A DNA stretch of 64,000 nucleotides from Bactrocera neohumeralis (GCF_024586455.1 NC_065921.1:48196574-48260573), one strand, 5' to 3'. Counted from the first letter of the stretch, positions 45,642 through 56,739 are shown. Numbers and translations: made by a program. The notes: a model not told the origin generated them from the letters alone.

Positions 45642-45950
45642 GTATTAGATATATAACGACATCGACATAGCTCAGCCAATTAAAAGACAGCGGCTACGCT
45701 GGCTAGGTCATGTTGTCCGAATGGACGAAAACGCTCCAGCTCTGACCGCCGCCAGTGCCCGCCGGGGGAAGCAGAGGAAGAGGAAGACCTCAACTTCGTT
45801 GGAGGAACCAGGTGGAAAAGGACCTGGCTTCGCTTGTATTCTCCAATTGGCGCCATCAGCGAAAAGAAGAAACGACTGGCGCGCTGTTGTTAACTCGGCC
45901 ATAGTCGCGTAAGCGGTGTCCACGCCAGTAAAGAAAGATGTACCAAATAT
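45642..45950 (+). pseudogene. RTE-like LINE fragment 3, part after the foldback insertion
   Basis: Continues IYNDIDIAQPIKRQRLRWLG, HVVRMDENAPALTAAS and NDWRAVVNSAIVA, the usual C-terminus. It then ends with the family's 3' end (GCGTAAGCGGTGTCCACGCC AGTAAAGAAAG). Confidence 0.75.
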
Positions 45951-47755
45951 TGAATTTCAAAACTGTAATCAAAATGCAGTTTGCTTGAAAATAGCAATAG
46001 GGGCCGAAAATAACCAGACTTAAACCAGAGCAGGGGCAATATCAGCCAAGCGCCGCACTCACTTCACATTAATCTTATTATATATAATATTCTTTCGTTT
46101 TGCCTTACATCACTTGGAGCTTCCCTATAAACATGCAATAGGAACTTCTAAAGCTTTTGATCGGTTTAACTAAAATATTATCAATGATTTTGAATGAGAT
46201 TTGTAGCTGTTCATATGAACAATAGGCGTCTAATAAATATATTAGGAACCTGGGTTTCATATAAGTACAAACCACGTATTAACTTGTATACAAATTAGCA
46301 CACACACAATCCGACCAAACTTCAATTCTACATCGCCTTCAGCATTTCGTTTACAAGAAAATTTACTACCTGAGTGGCTTTTGTATTCATGTTTAGTATC
46401 TGCTTTGGTGGTTTTTGGCACTTGAGTGAATATTCAAAAGTTTATCCAGGTCTCACAATTATACATTACCCGCCACACAACGCTTCAATTCTCATTGTCC
46501 TTTTGCTTGTCATTCATTCACTCTTTTACATGCGTTTATCGCTCCGAGGCAAGCATATAAGGACGGTATGAAATACAGTCAAACATACGGGAAAAAATCC
46601 GATAAGCATGATGAGGATGAGGATATGAGAAGATATGTGCTTTGGTTTAACGCATCTTGTATATACAGCTATGATTAAAATAGTCTAGCTTGTGAAAATA
46701 GTCCAATAAATTACAAAAATCAAACAGTCTTCTTTAACTAACAGAAATTTTTATTCATATAAATTCTCGCTCTTGTTATTTACATGTCTTCAATTCCCCA
46801 AGAGTTGGAATTTCTTTGACGCATTTCGAGTCAAAAAATGTTGCAATTGTTTTGAGTCTTAACTTGTGAAAATCGGAGAATAAAAGGAAATTTGTATTTT
46901 CCTTTGCCATTTAAGCAGTTCATAATAGTAAATCTGGTCTAAAATATGCAGAATGAAATAGCGATTATATCACTTTAATGAGGAATCCACCAGCAAAGTT
47001 TGCAAGGAGGGAAATGACGAATCGAAGAGAGAACGTTAGTTATTTCTTAGGGATTACATTGACTGTAAAGAAGTTGAGAAGAGAATCATAAAAAAAAGTT
47101 GATCAGTTATTTAAATGAAAAATCTATTTTTTTCTCTGTTTTCATCGTACTTTTTCCATCGTTCCAGGGCATGCAGCGGGTAATGTGCAGATTTTTTTAT
47201 CGTCACTGTGCCTAATTTATGTATGGACGTTTGAAGGTACATACATATGTAGATGATATGTACCAAGTTTGTTGTCGAACTGTTGTTGACGTTCGTGTTT
47301 TTGTTGCTGCCATCGCTTTTACTTATTTATGTTACAACCTGCATATTTCATAGGAGTATGTGTGTGTTCCTTTGCAGATGTCCTTTATTGTTTGCCTTTC
47401 TCTTTTCAATTGCTGCCTTCATTTTATGTTGTTGTTCCTAGTGCCTTTGTTGTAGCAGTTTTGTGCTTTTCCTGTGGTTGTCATTGCCTTTTGTTTACCT
47501 GTGGGGTGGTGATGCCACTTCCATTGTAAAGTTCTGCACTCTGATGCTGGAGCAACAAAACTGCTGTCACCAGCATTTCAATATTTAAATTGTACTATTT
47601 GATGCAATTTGGATATGCGTTAAACGAAGGGACTACTTCATACCTCGAGAGAATCTGAACTGGACTAAATTCATACCAGCCAATATAGAGACTTGCTGGT
47701 TTTCAGCCGTCTCCAAAACTTCAACGTCTATTCGTGATATTATTTTATCTTAATA
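45951..47755. other. about 1.8 kb, apparently single-copy, no gene recognised
   Basis: Short open frames (46374-46571 and 47253-47529) are hydrophobic, low-complexity readings of TTGTTG/CTGC-rich DNA. They have no domain. No match elsewhere in the window was noticed. Confidence 0.35.
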
Positions 47756-47853
47756 TTAGCTGACCCCGCAGCAGTTGTCCTGCGTGAAATTATGTGTTTT
47801 GAAATGAAAAGACAAAAATTTATATTGTGTTGATAATAATTTTTTTGCAATTT

Positions 47854-48153
47854 TTAATAAAAAACATTTTTTGGTTTCATACCAAGCCTCTCCAAAGAAT
47901 TTAGAAATTCCACTGGATAATTCACGGCGTCATCTTTAGTGTCAAGACGATTGATCGATTTGTATGAGCGCAAGTCTCCCGGAATTTGACTTTGAATCTT
48001 CCAGTTTAAGTCAACAACAACGATATTGTTGGCAGCTAAAATTGCGCGTGCACTCAAGGAATTAGTTACGATAAGTTGATCAAAGTTTGGATAAACATTT
48101 GTGATGAGTTCATCTTTCGTGAATTGATAAACGGCAGCTGGAATTGATATCAA
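47854..48153 (-). pseudogene. Helitron Pif1-type helicase C-terminal fragment
   Basis: Reads ISIPAAVYQFTKDELITNVY, LSARAILAANNIVVVDLNWK and LDTKDDAVNYPVEFLNSLER. This follows the end of Helitron Pif1 helicases (ELIxxVYPxL ... RAILxxxN ... YPVEFLNSLxxxGxPPH). Roughly 100 bp separate its end from the CTAA terminus. The helicase motifs for ATP binding are gone. Confidence 0.7.
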
Positions 48154-48179
48154 ACCACCGGAAGTATCAACCGGAATTG

Positions 48180-48560
48180 AGCCATGTCTTAGCGTATACG
48201 ATGTAAAATGTCTTCGGCAATGTCTTTTTTGTTCGTATCACATAATTGACACGGATTTGAAGGCTGATATGTCTAAATGATCATAGCGAAAAGTGTGCGA
48301 ACTTCATTTGCATTCGAAGTAGTCCATCGTTTCAGTGATTATAATGTTCCAGCAATTGTAATTGCTTCTCAAAAAGTTGCACACGCCGTACCATTCACAG
48401 TACGCAGTGAGGTTCATGAACCATATTGGTTTTCATCACTTTGTATAATACTGGATCTTTCTCTGCATCAGGAATTTCCGCAAAACTGATTGCATCAATT
48501 TGATCTTTTCCTCACGAAGAGAATACGCTTTTTTATTTCTAAAGCTTCCCCGATCCACAG
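48180..48560 (-). pseudogene. Helitron Rep-region remnant
   Basis: On -, near 48510-48400, it reads QIDAISFAEIPDAEKDPVLY, then KVMKTNMVHEPHC, resembling the Helitron N-terminal helicase-like domain (EIPDxxxDPxLxxxVxxxMxHGPC). Frames are broken after that, and the stretch to the helicase end is compressed by a large deletion. Confidence 0.55.
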
Positions 48561-48807
48561 CGAACAACCTCTGAAAATTTCATCAAGATTGGATCTGCCG
48601 TTCTCGAGCCTTAGCGTTACTAACAACCATTCATTCGTTTATATGGGAAAAAGAAAAGGGCTATTTTTAGAGTTTTTCCGGCAATTATTCGGAAAAACCA
48701 TCTTTGAACTTCAATGAACATTTAAAAAAATAATTGGCCAAATTGGTACAGGCGTTGTTGAGTTATACGCTTAGCAACAAATTTTGCGATTAATTTTTAT
48801 ATTGTAG

Positions 48808-48960
48808 ATTGGGTAGTCGAAAAAGTATTTTCGTATTTTGTCAATAGATGTCGTTGCAGTCTTATATAACCAGTGCTACCAATCACATAGTGACATGCCA
48901 TTTCTGTACTTGTAAAAGAAAGCTTTGATGTAACGTGTCTCTATATACAACATTTGATTT
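48808..48960 (+). mobile_element. left end of a split mariner derivative
   Basis: Begins ATTGGGTAGTCGAAAAAGTA TTTTCGTATT. The same sequence, inverted, ends at 56690 (CTTTTTCTCGACTACCCAAT). What follows looks like a mariner 5' leader. The right part with coding remnants is at 56385-56690. Confidence 0.6.
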
Positions 48961-49726
48961 AGAAATATATTTGACGCCGACCGTGCCGGACGGAAAGCTC
49001 TATAGTTCCTAATATAAATTATAATTGTTAGTTATACAAGTATATATAAATAATAATAAATCGTGAAATCGCAGAATATTACATCGGCGACGAGGATAAT
49101 TGGGAAGTATTTTACATATAATCAGAAAGGCCGTATACGATTTTGAATTCAAACGGAAATAGCAACGCTTAGCGCATACACACAGGCGATTCATACAGGT
49201 ATTTTGGTTGAATATGCGTGTGGGGAAATGTGAGAAGAAAATTTTATTCAGCGTTACCTGAGTAACGGAATTCATTCCAAATGGAATGAGATTGAAATAA
49301 ATTGGAAATTTCAAGGTGAAAATAAAAATGTTTAAAATGAATTGAGAAATTAAAAAAACAGTTCGAAATTTGGAAAAATGGAGTGAGATATTCCAAAAAA
49401 AAGTATGGAAAATTTAAAAATTTGATAATGAATCGAGAAATTTAAAAAATGATTAAAAAAACGAAAAGAAAAAATAAGTAAAAAGTCAATTCCAAATGGA
49501 ATGAGACAAATGAAAATGAATTGAGATATTTAAAAAATTGGAAAATTTGAAGATGATTCTAAAAATCTATAATGATTGAGATATCTTATAAGCAGAATAT
49601 GTCTATATATGAATATTTCAAATGAAATGCAGAAAGGGACGAAATGTAATTAGGTATTGTATTGAGAGACAATATTCCAAATTTAATAACGTTGGAAAGA
49701 AGGGTAAGGTGATTCATTCAAGGTCA
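48961..49726. other. non-coding; possible LTR/leader of the gypsy element
   Basis: No gene. At 49078-49096 the sequence ATTACATCGGCGACGAGGAT resembles the junction between a 5' LTR and the primer-binding site in some insect Ty3/gypsy elements. If so, the leader continues to the hAT insertion at 49727. The matching 3' LTR was not found. The rest is AAAATTTGAAAT-type low-complexity DNA. Confidence 0.3.
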
Positions 49727-50048
49727 CAGTGGCGGATCCAGAGACGATTTTTGGGGGGAGAAATTGAATTTATCCTTCGATTTGGGTTTCAAACTTATTA
49801 CTGCGAGAGAAATACAGTACAAATTATGAAACAAAAATTATCAATTCCAATTTTTAGGTAAAAAAAGTGGTTATAATCGAAAAGTCAACCATATGCATGC
49901 ATTACATAGTGGTTCGTTTTATTAAAAATTCACTCAGAGAAATCCTTTTACATTGCATGTTTCATAACGCAAAACGATGAATGCCAAGTTTTGCGAATCT
50001 TTCGATGACTTCTTCGGCGGTGATTTCGATGTCATGATGCATATGAAG

Positions 50049-51290
50049 CTACGTTAATCCAACTAGTCTTTCTTGGAGCATGGTCGTCCTAAGCCATGTT
50101 CTGATGCGGCGAAGATAAGAGAAAGAACGTTCAGAGCTCGCGTTTGTTACGGGAAGTGTACAGAATACTCGGAGATAGGTGTGGATTGTTGGGAATATGT
50201 CGACATCACATTTTCTTAATGTTTCCAGTGCAGAAGTTGGAATTTCGCTGCCTTCAATTTTTTGTTGCTGCTGCCAGTGACATTGCCAGTAGTTTAATTC
50301 ACCTTTGAATTTCAATTTTTGTACGCTTTTTTCATCAACCAGAAGATTCCCGAATCTTTCTATCAAGCATCCGATTAGATCATCGATTGCGTTTTTTTTT
50401 AAAAGACTTGCTTTTTCTGGGAACAACACACTCACTTGGTAACCATCCAAAACTTCTTGTGAAAAACGAGCTTCCAAATCTTCTTTGATGGTATCCAGCA
50501 GAGTTATGTAGACAGAGACCCTGTAGTAATCTTCTCAAGTTTTCACGTCGTAATTTTCGCGTTTCGTCTGTCGACCACATGTTCTCGGTTTCGCTTCGTC
50601 AATATCGAGTTTTTCCGCCATTTTCTTGGCTTCTGAATAAATCAATCGGAATATTTCATCAACTTTTTCCCTATTTTTTTCCAACGTGGCAAGCAACTTC
50701 CTAATCATTTTTGATGCCTTCGCCAAATCAATTGCTTTCTTTTGAAGAACTACGCTGAGCGAATGGGTGAGCGATAGAATGTCGCTGAGCCAGAAAAGCC
50801 CGACGATAAATTCGAACTTGCACAAAGCCGATATGAGAATTGTTGCTTTGCCTGCTGTTTCTCTGTTCTTCCACTCACTGATTTTTGACAGAGCTTCGAT
50901 GATCAACGGTAACTTCGCAACAAATTGAAGGATAGCATAGTGCCTCTCTACCCATCTTGTTTCACACAACTGGACAATTTTTTCACCAAGTATCTTTGCT
51001 AATACAGTCACACGTTTTGGAAATGAGTTCTTGAAGAATTTGTCGACTTCTCGTATGCCACTGGCAACGTTTTCGATTAATCGTACTTTCACTGACTTTG
51101 AAATACTGTTGTTGAGTTTGTGCTAGAAACACGGAGTCATGACAGCATTTTTTGCTTCTCTCCGAATTTCGTTGACTGCTCCGATATCTGACAGCATGAC
51201 CGCACATCCATCAGTCCCTATAGTAGTGCATTTCTCCATTCGGAGATTCATTTTCTTCAATGTCTGTCAAACCGGTTTAACAGCTTAGCG
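50049..51290 (-). pseudogene. hAT transposase (ZMYM1-like), C-terminal two thirds, frame-broken
   Basis: The - strand reads, with a stop near 51125 and a frame break near 50530: GTDGCAVMLSDIG (end of a catalytic strand), KRVTVLAKILGEKIVQLCET, RWVERHYAILQFV, LLATLEKNREKVDEIFRLIY and, at the end, LPVTNASSERSFSYLRRIRT followed by WLRTTMLQERLVGL. The last motif is the hAT dimerisation domain, and the RW at its place is the usual invariant Trp. The N-terminal zinc finger and first catalytic part are not recognisable. Confidence 0.8.
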
Positions 51291-51324
51291 AAGGTCTATC
51301 ATATTTGGGATCTACATTTCAAAG

Positions 51325-51400
51325 TCTCCCGTGGCGTAGTGGTTAGGCTGGCAGGTCACTTGCGTAGCCAGAGTTCGAACCCGTCCGAATATTTTTTTTT
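51325..51400 (+). repeat. tRNA-derived SINE head (A and B boxes)
   Basis: TGGCGTAGTGG fits the pol III A box (TRGCNNAGYGG). About 45 bases later GAGTTCGAACCCG fits the B box (GGTTCGANNCC). The T-stem does not pair properly, so this is not a functional tRNA gene. A T run follows at 51390. A SINE or tRNA pseudogene inside the hAT element is the best reading. Confidence 0.55.
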
Positions 51401-51912
51401 TACAAAACGTGAATAAAAATCGGGAACATTTTCCGACAGAGCCGGGAAAATTTCCGTGCCAGATTTCTAGGCGTTTCCGGATCAGCTGTTATCGTCGGGA
51501 ATCGCCGGGTTCCGAGGACGAGGGCAAGTTAAAACTCCGGTTCTATATGAAAAATTGGCTACTACTATTGTTGAATAAACAATCCTGACCTCAGTTTTTA
51601 TGTAAACACTCGTTTGAATGTCAGTGAAATTTCACCACGCACAAAAATGAACAGTAAAATCGAAACAACATCGATACTTACCATTTTAGATATTCAAAAT
51701 TGGGCACTTTATTTTCCAGAATAAGGTATAACTTCACAGAAATTGACGAAAATGAAATGGGTAACTTGGGCAACTTATAGTTACTATATAGATGATTCCG
51801 CTCAGCTGATTCTATTGGACAGTCAAGTTGAGGCATTTTTGGCGAGATAAACGGATTTAAATGAGACGTCACCATGCGTCGAATGTTTTTATACTCAATA
51901 GTACCAATTGTA
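51401..51912. other. non-coding interior of the hAT element
   Basis: GC-richer repeat-like text at 51420-51540 (CGGGAACATTTTCCGACA, GGGAAAATTTCCGTGCC) may belong to the SINE body. A 95-codon - strand frame at 51678-51965 has no domain. Confidence 0.35.
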
Positions 51913-52098
51913 CAGTATGAGACATATACGAGTATGCCCGCAGGGATATCGAACCTATGGGGCATTCGATAGTCGCAAGCGGCATCATGTCTATATGTTT
52001 TTCGTAGTTCGTGGTGTCACCTAGCGTCAGTTGATTAATTCATTAATTCTACATACTCATTAATCTATATATCTTTGGGGCATATATGTCTCATACTG
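51913..52098. mobile_element. 186-bp MITE with CAGTATGAGACATATA ends
   Basis: Left end CAGTATGAGACATATA, right end its inverse TATATGTCTCATACTG. TA flanks both sides, as in Tc1/mariner-type MITEs. No coding capacity. Nested in the hAT element. Confidence 0.75.
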
Positions 52099-52501
52099 TA
52101 CTCAAGACTTCGACTCTTTCTCAATTCAGAATTTAGTTCTTCCGCTGTGAGTCGCCCAGAAAAGGGTTAATAAGTTTTGACAGGTCATATAATGCAATTT
52201 ATGATAGTGTCTTGTTGTGATTTCCATAGTGTATTTGGTGAGAAGAATGTCACTGTTGTATTTTCATTTTTTTATTGCTGAGAATATTTGTCTAGCAAAC
52301 AAGTGAAACTTTGAGGTTCTGCGGTTCCAAGGGAGGGAAAATTTCCCTAATCCCGTGGATCCGCCACTGAAGGTCATGAGGAAAATTTTAGCTGATGAGT
52401 TTTTTCTCAATGAATGAAAAATAAGAAAACACAGTTTTCAAAATGTAATAATTATAAAATAAAATGTTGTTTTATGGTGATCGTTTCAGCGAGAAATAAA
52501 C

Positions 52502-53190
52502 ATGACGGAACTGAAACCATTTCTATGTCAGAGAATGGACAAGGCGTTATGGCGTTCGGAGTGGGAGGTATGGTTGCTTCGTTTTATATATATATTGACG
52601 CAGAGGAGATAACCTCTATATATAAGAAAAGAAATAAACTCCTACATTTGGGATGATCCCAACTCTAAGCTCCAAGCAGTGGTATACATATAGTATTCCT
52701 GGTGCTTTAGTACCGTATGACGGGCAAACGAAAAACGATGTGTTTATACCTTTGATAACAAAACTCAATGAGTATTTTTCGCCACAACGGAATTGCGCTT
52801 TTGAGAGGCACCTGTTTCGTTCTATAACACCGCTGGAAGGAGAATGTTGTACGGAGTTTTCCATGAGATTACGCCACCAGATAGCAAAATGTTCATTTGG
52901 CGAGACCAAAGAACAGATTGAGGAAATATGTTTAAAAGATAAAATCATCGATGTCTGGGCACCGTTTGGTTTAAAAAAAAGGTTGCTTGAAAACAAACTA
53001 ACTTTGGATGAGGTCATCAAAACATGGAGTATTGATGAACAAGTCAACAAACAAACACAGTCTATGACACCCCAAGGTAATCCAAGCGGCATCAACAAAA
53101 TTGTGCAGCGAAAATAGTAGAAATTATCCCGCCAGAAATATGAAATGCAGGAAATGCGATAGAATTGGACATTTTTATCGGAAATGATAC
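52502..53190 (+). pseudogene. gypsy gag with zinc knuckle
   Basis: Broken frames give AEEITSIYKKRNKLLHLG, then from 52700 LNEYFSPQRNCAFERHLFRS, FSMRLRHQIAKCSFGETKEQ, IEEICLKDKIIDVWAPFGLK and LDEVIKTW. The order is that of gypsy gag capsid domains. At 53145-53190 it reads CRKCDRIGHFYRK and then a stop, a CCHC knuckle whose last Cys is lost. Confidence 0.75.
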
Positions 53191-53499
53191 ACAAGGTTAC
53201 GGAAGTCCAACTTCAAAGCAGATGAACCGGATAGGTATCGCTGAAGACGAAGAGATACGGTGGTACAGTCCATAAGTAGCGAAATTGGAAATGTACTCGA
53301 CGGTTCGAAGGAAACTGGGTTATTCAGAGTGGAGAATGAGTCGTCACAAGAGGGGGAGATCCCGTGTAAAAGAGGAGGTTACATAATTACTATGATCATC
53401 GATCATGATTGGCAACGATTATGCGAGGAAAAGGCTGTTATGTTAAACTCACGTGCTGAATCAGCGAATCATTTTCGGGCATAGGCTTCAGATCGTCTA

Positions 53500-54760
53500 C
53501 TCAAGGTATTACAAGTTTTTGAGGCTCCAATTTCGATACAAAACGATCCGGAACTGATTACTACATTTTATGTAATCGAAAATGGTAAACAATCTCTGTT
53601 AGGGCGGGACACAGCTATCGAACTTAACGTTTTAAGAGTAGGTTTGAACGTGCGTGGAGTTGAGAAAACGGAACCGTTTGCCAAATGGCGGGATGTTTCT
53701 GTCAAGCTGTCTATTAATGAATCTGTGGTTCCCGTGCAACAACCCATGAGACGTGTGCCGACGGCGTTGGAGGGCAAAATAACTGAGAAACTGGAAGAGG
53801 CTTTAAAGTTGGACATTATCGATGGGGTGAATTCGGCCCCAGAGATATTTCTGAGGCTAATGGAGGAATTAATATCTCCTTGTCAAAATGATTATTGATG
53901 ACGTAATCATTTTTGAAAGCAACCTTGAAGAACATGATAAGGCACTCGAAATGATTAAGACAATTTTTAAAACAAATAATGTCTTGCTGAACGAAGAGAA
54001 ATACATAATACGAACTCAAAGGCTGAAATTTTTGGGCCACATCCTGACGGATGAGGGGATTGAAGTTGATCCCGAAAAAGTAAAAGTGATCACAGCATTC
54101 AGAGCGCCGAAAAATATAGAAGAAGTACGTAGTTTTCTTCGTTTAGCTACATATGTGGGTAAGCTTGTAATTGACTTGGCAGACAGCACCGAGCCTTTAA
54201 GGAAACTAATGAGGAGCAAGGAGAAATTTGTTTGGGGCAAAGAGCAGGACGACGCATTTCAAGGAATAAAGGCGAAAATTGCCGCGGTATCGAAACTCTC
54301 ATACTTTAACCCACAGGACAAAACGTGTTCAATTGCAAATGCTAGTCCGGTGGCCCTGAGTGCCGTATTAGTGCAATTTGATAAGGCAAATACTTCGCGG
54401 ATCATTTCATTTGCCAGTAAGAGTCTCTCACCGGTGGAGAAGAGATATTCACAGATCGAAAAAGAAAGTCTGGCCTTGGTGTGGGCTGTGAAAAATTTTA
54501 TTATTATTTGGCAGGGCTACACTCTGATCTAATAACCGATCACAAGCCACTAAAAACCATTTTTAAACCAACCCCACGACCCCCAGCGAGGATCGTAAGA
54601 TGGTTGCTAGAGTTACAGTCATATTGTTCTCGAGTGATATATAAACCAGGGAAAGAAAATATTGCGGATTCACTATCAAGGCTTTCCCAAGAACCAACGC
54701 TGATCCATATGATTATGATATATGAAGTGATACATATTATTGATCCATAGCATCAAACAA
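53500..54760 (+). pseudogene. gypsy pol fragment (protease end, RT remnant, RNase H)
   Basis: 53520-53640 reads FYVIENGKQSLLGRDTAIEL, the end of the protease. The RT then starts (VVPVQQPMRRVPTALEGKI, LDIIDGVNSAPEIF) but jumps to IIDDVIIF at 53888-53914, the YxDD region. Roughly 120 residues are therefore missing. It continues LKFLGHILTDEGIEVDPEKV, EVRSFL and, in RNase H, AVLVQFDKANTSRIISFASK, EKRYSQIEKESLALVWAVKN and, after a frame break, LITDHKPLKTIF and IYKPGKENIADSLSRL. Integrase is absent. Confidence 0.8.
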
Positions 54761-55142
54761 ACAATATTGAGACATTTTAGACAATCACGATATTTTGTTC
54801 CCCAGATTTTTTTTATTCATCTAAACGCTAAATGAACCCGTGAATTGTGCACCCAATTTAAGTGATTTGAGTACGTTAGATTACTTTTTTGAGGTAAGTC
54901 AACTTTATGGTTTATATCGGGAATATCTTATTTATAAATTAAGCTCAAGATGGTTGCATCTCGGCATCATTTCTCACCATTTGCATTGCGAACTTTCAAA
55001 GTAAAAATATAATTGTTCGAGCATTAAAAAAACTTGTGTTTGTTTAGTAATGAAAATTTATGATGGTTATTGCAGACAAGTATTGATAAGACGTCTAGCG
55101 CTTCAAGTGGAATACCGCTCTAAATATCGACGTAAACGCTAA
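54761..55142. other. non-coding, nothing recognised
   Basis: Between the gypsy body and a family B element. No LTR repeat could be matched. Confidence 0.35.
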
Positions 55143-56190
55143 ATTTACAATGAAAGGACGAGTTGAAATCCTGGTGACTGTCTGTCTGTCAGTCCGTCCG
55201 TTCAAGCTGTAACTTGAGTAAAAATTGAGATATATCTATGAAACTTGGTAAGTGGGTTACTTAGTACAAAAGAAAATTTTGAGTTCGTAGATGGGCGTAA
55301 TCGGACCACTACCACGCCCTCAAAACGCCATTAACCGAAAACCTATAACGTGTCATAACTAAGCACTAAATTAAGATATAATAATGATTTAACACAGTTG
55401 ATCGCAATAGCACGAAGCACCTGTGCGCAAACTATTTTAAAAAAGTGGACATGACCACTCCCACTAAAAAGTTTAATGTACGAATTGTGAAAATGGATGA
55501 AATCGGAAGGTAACCCCGCTCACTATCCATATACTGTTAAAAACTACTAAAAGCGCAATAAATCAGTAGCTAAATATGACAGAGACATTAAATTTTACAC
55601 CCTTGATGATATAGGAAAGCTTTATGTGAGCTGGGATGAAATTTGGACGATGGGCGTGGCACTGCCCATTTTTGGTGAAATCACATATCTTGGAACTCGA
55701 CCGACCATTTTGGACTGAATTTTGTACGTGATATTCTTCTCATAATCCTATATCACATTGTACAAATTTGCGAAATAGGACATTCTCATATAACAAAATT
55801 TTAAAGCCCATTTGATCATTTACCTTCCAGTACACAACGACCAATATTTGAGTTATCTCAATGAAAATTATGGAACATGATCTCTCTTTGCTGTATATCT
55901 TTGTGCAAAAAATTGGGCTGAAACTTAACCTAGCCCCCATATAACTATTATCATTGTTTCCGATAACTTAATGAAACCCAAGGAACGTTTTTTAGTATGT
56001 CTATCCACCAATGTTTCAGAGTACCAAGCCAAGCCAAGCTTATATAGTATATTATTGTAGTATCAACCAGAAGAATATATACTATATGTATGTAAATACA
56101 TATTCGGTATATCACCATAACATTCTTAACCAATTTTATTAAAATATCGTCCATATTGATCAAAATATAGTAAGGCGTGAAGTCTAAAAC
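55143..56190 (+). mobile_element. family B Helentron-type element, 3' end missing
   Basis: Starts with a GTCTGTCTGTCAGTCC run, CAAGCTGTAACTTGAGTAAA, CCACTACCACGCCCTCAAAA and GGGCGTGGCACTGCCCATTT, then family B interior to about 56000. The 3' hairpin and tail are missing. Confidence 0.6.
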
Positions 56191-56384
56191 ACCGTAGGAA
56201 CATTTTTATTCAATCGATATCAGGGGAATGCAATCTCATCCATTTAGAAAACCATCCATAGAAATAGTTCAAACAATTAAAATATACTAAAATACATATT
56301 AGAGGTCCGCCTAATGCACAATTTACAAAATCTTAAAACTAAGTGTACCAATTTCAATTTTACCCTTATTGTTGTCAGTTTTGT
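56191..56384. other. non-coding, nothing recognised
   Basis: Short interval before the mariner remnant. Confidence 0.3.
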
Positions 56385-56690
56385 TACGGTATTAAAATTG
56401 CATCAACACGGGCTATAGAGGTTGTCCTCGATGTCGAAAACAAATTTGTGAAGTTTGCGGAGACGATGATCAGATCGTGTAGCACAACAATGGTTCCTTA
56501 GCTTCCGTTCTGGAATTTTCGATTTACACTGACGAAAGTTTTACACTGATGGAATAATGTCTCTAGCGGAAAAATGACAAAACGTGGTCGACCAAAATGG
56601 TCAGGTTTTTTAATTATTTATTAGTATAAATATAAAAAAAAGGTTGAAGTTTGATTAGAAATACGAAAGACTTTTTCTCGACTACCCAAT
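56385..56690 (+). mobile_element. right part of the split mariner derivative
   Basis: Coding remnants in two frames: KQICEVCGDDDQI and then DRVAQQWFLSFRSGIFDL (N-terminal helix-turn-helix end). These are followed almost at once by WQNVVDQNGQVF, like the mariner C-terminus, so the catalytic core is deleted. The inverted repeat ending CGACTACCCAAT at 56690 pairs with 48808. Confidence 0.6.
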
Positions 56691-56739
56691 ATTTAATAAT
56701 AGAAGGAAACAATAAGACAGACGAGTTGACCTGCTCAAC

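Larger units (their letters stand above)
47756..48560 (-). mobile_element. decayed Helitron, 3' end with hairpin and CTAA
   Basis: The - strand ends (47756) with CGCAG, loop GACAACTG, CTGCG, then GGGTCAGCTAA followed by T. That is a 5-bp hairpin about ten bases before a CTRR terminus with a T flank, the classical Helitron 3' end. Upstream are remnants of the Rep/helicase protein. The 5' TC end was not found. Confidence 0.7.
49727..52369 (-). mobile_element. hAT-superfamily transposon with both ends
   Basis: The ends are perfect 14-bp inverted repeats: CAGTGGCGGATCCA at 49727 and TGGATCCGCCACTG ending at 52369. The 7-bp word AAGGTCA abuts both ends (hAT elements usually make 8 bp). 2643 bp long, it carries a broken transposase on the - strand, a tRNA-derived SINE head and a small TA-flanked MITE. 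It lies in or beside the gypsy element. Confidence 0.85.
52502..54760 (+). mobile_element. Ty3/gypsy-type retrotransposon body, internally deleted
   Basis: Gag begins with MTELKPF at 52502, then a small protease remnant, an RT with most fingers and palm missing, and RNase H. Integrase and LTRs are not found. Similarity is to the K02A2.6-like insect gypsy group, judged from residue patterns. Several stops and frameshifts mark it as dead. Confidence 0.75.

Noticed and set aside
46374..46571. 65-codon hydrophobic frame as a small secreted or chemoreceptor-like protein
   Set aside because: No homologous motif, no splice context, and no second exon visible.
47253..47529. Two hydrophobic frames (possible membrane protein)
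   Set aside because: Overlapping low-complexity readings of TTG/TTT-rich DNA without conserved features.
51325..51400. Functional tRNA gene
   Set aside because: A and B boxes fit, but the T-arm does not pair and no good acceptor stem is seen; a SINE head or pseudogene is more likely.
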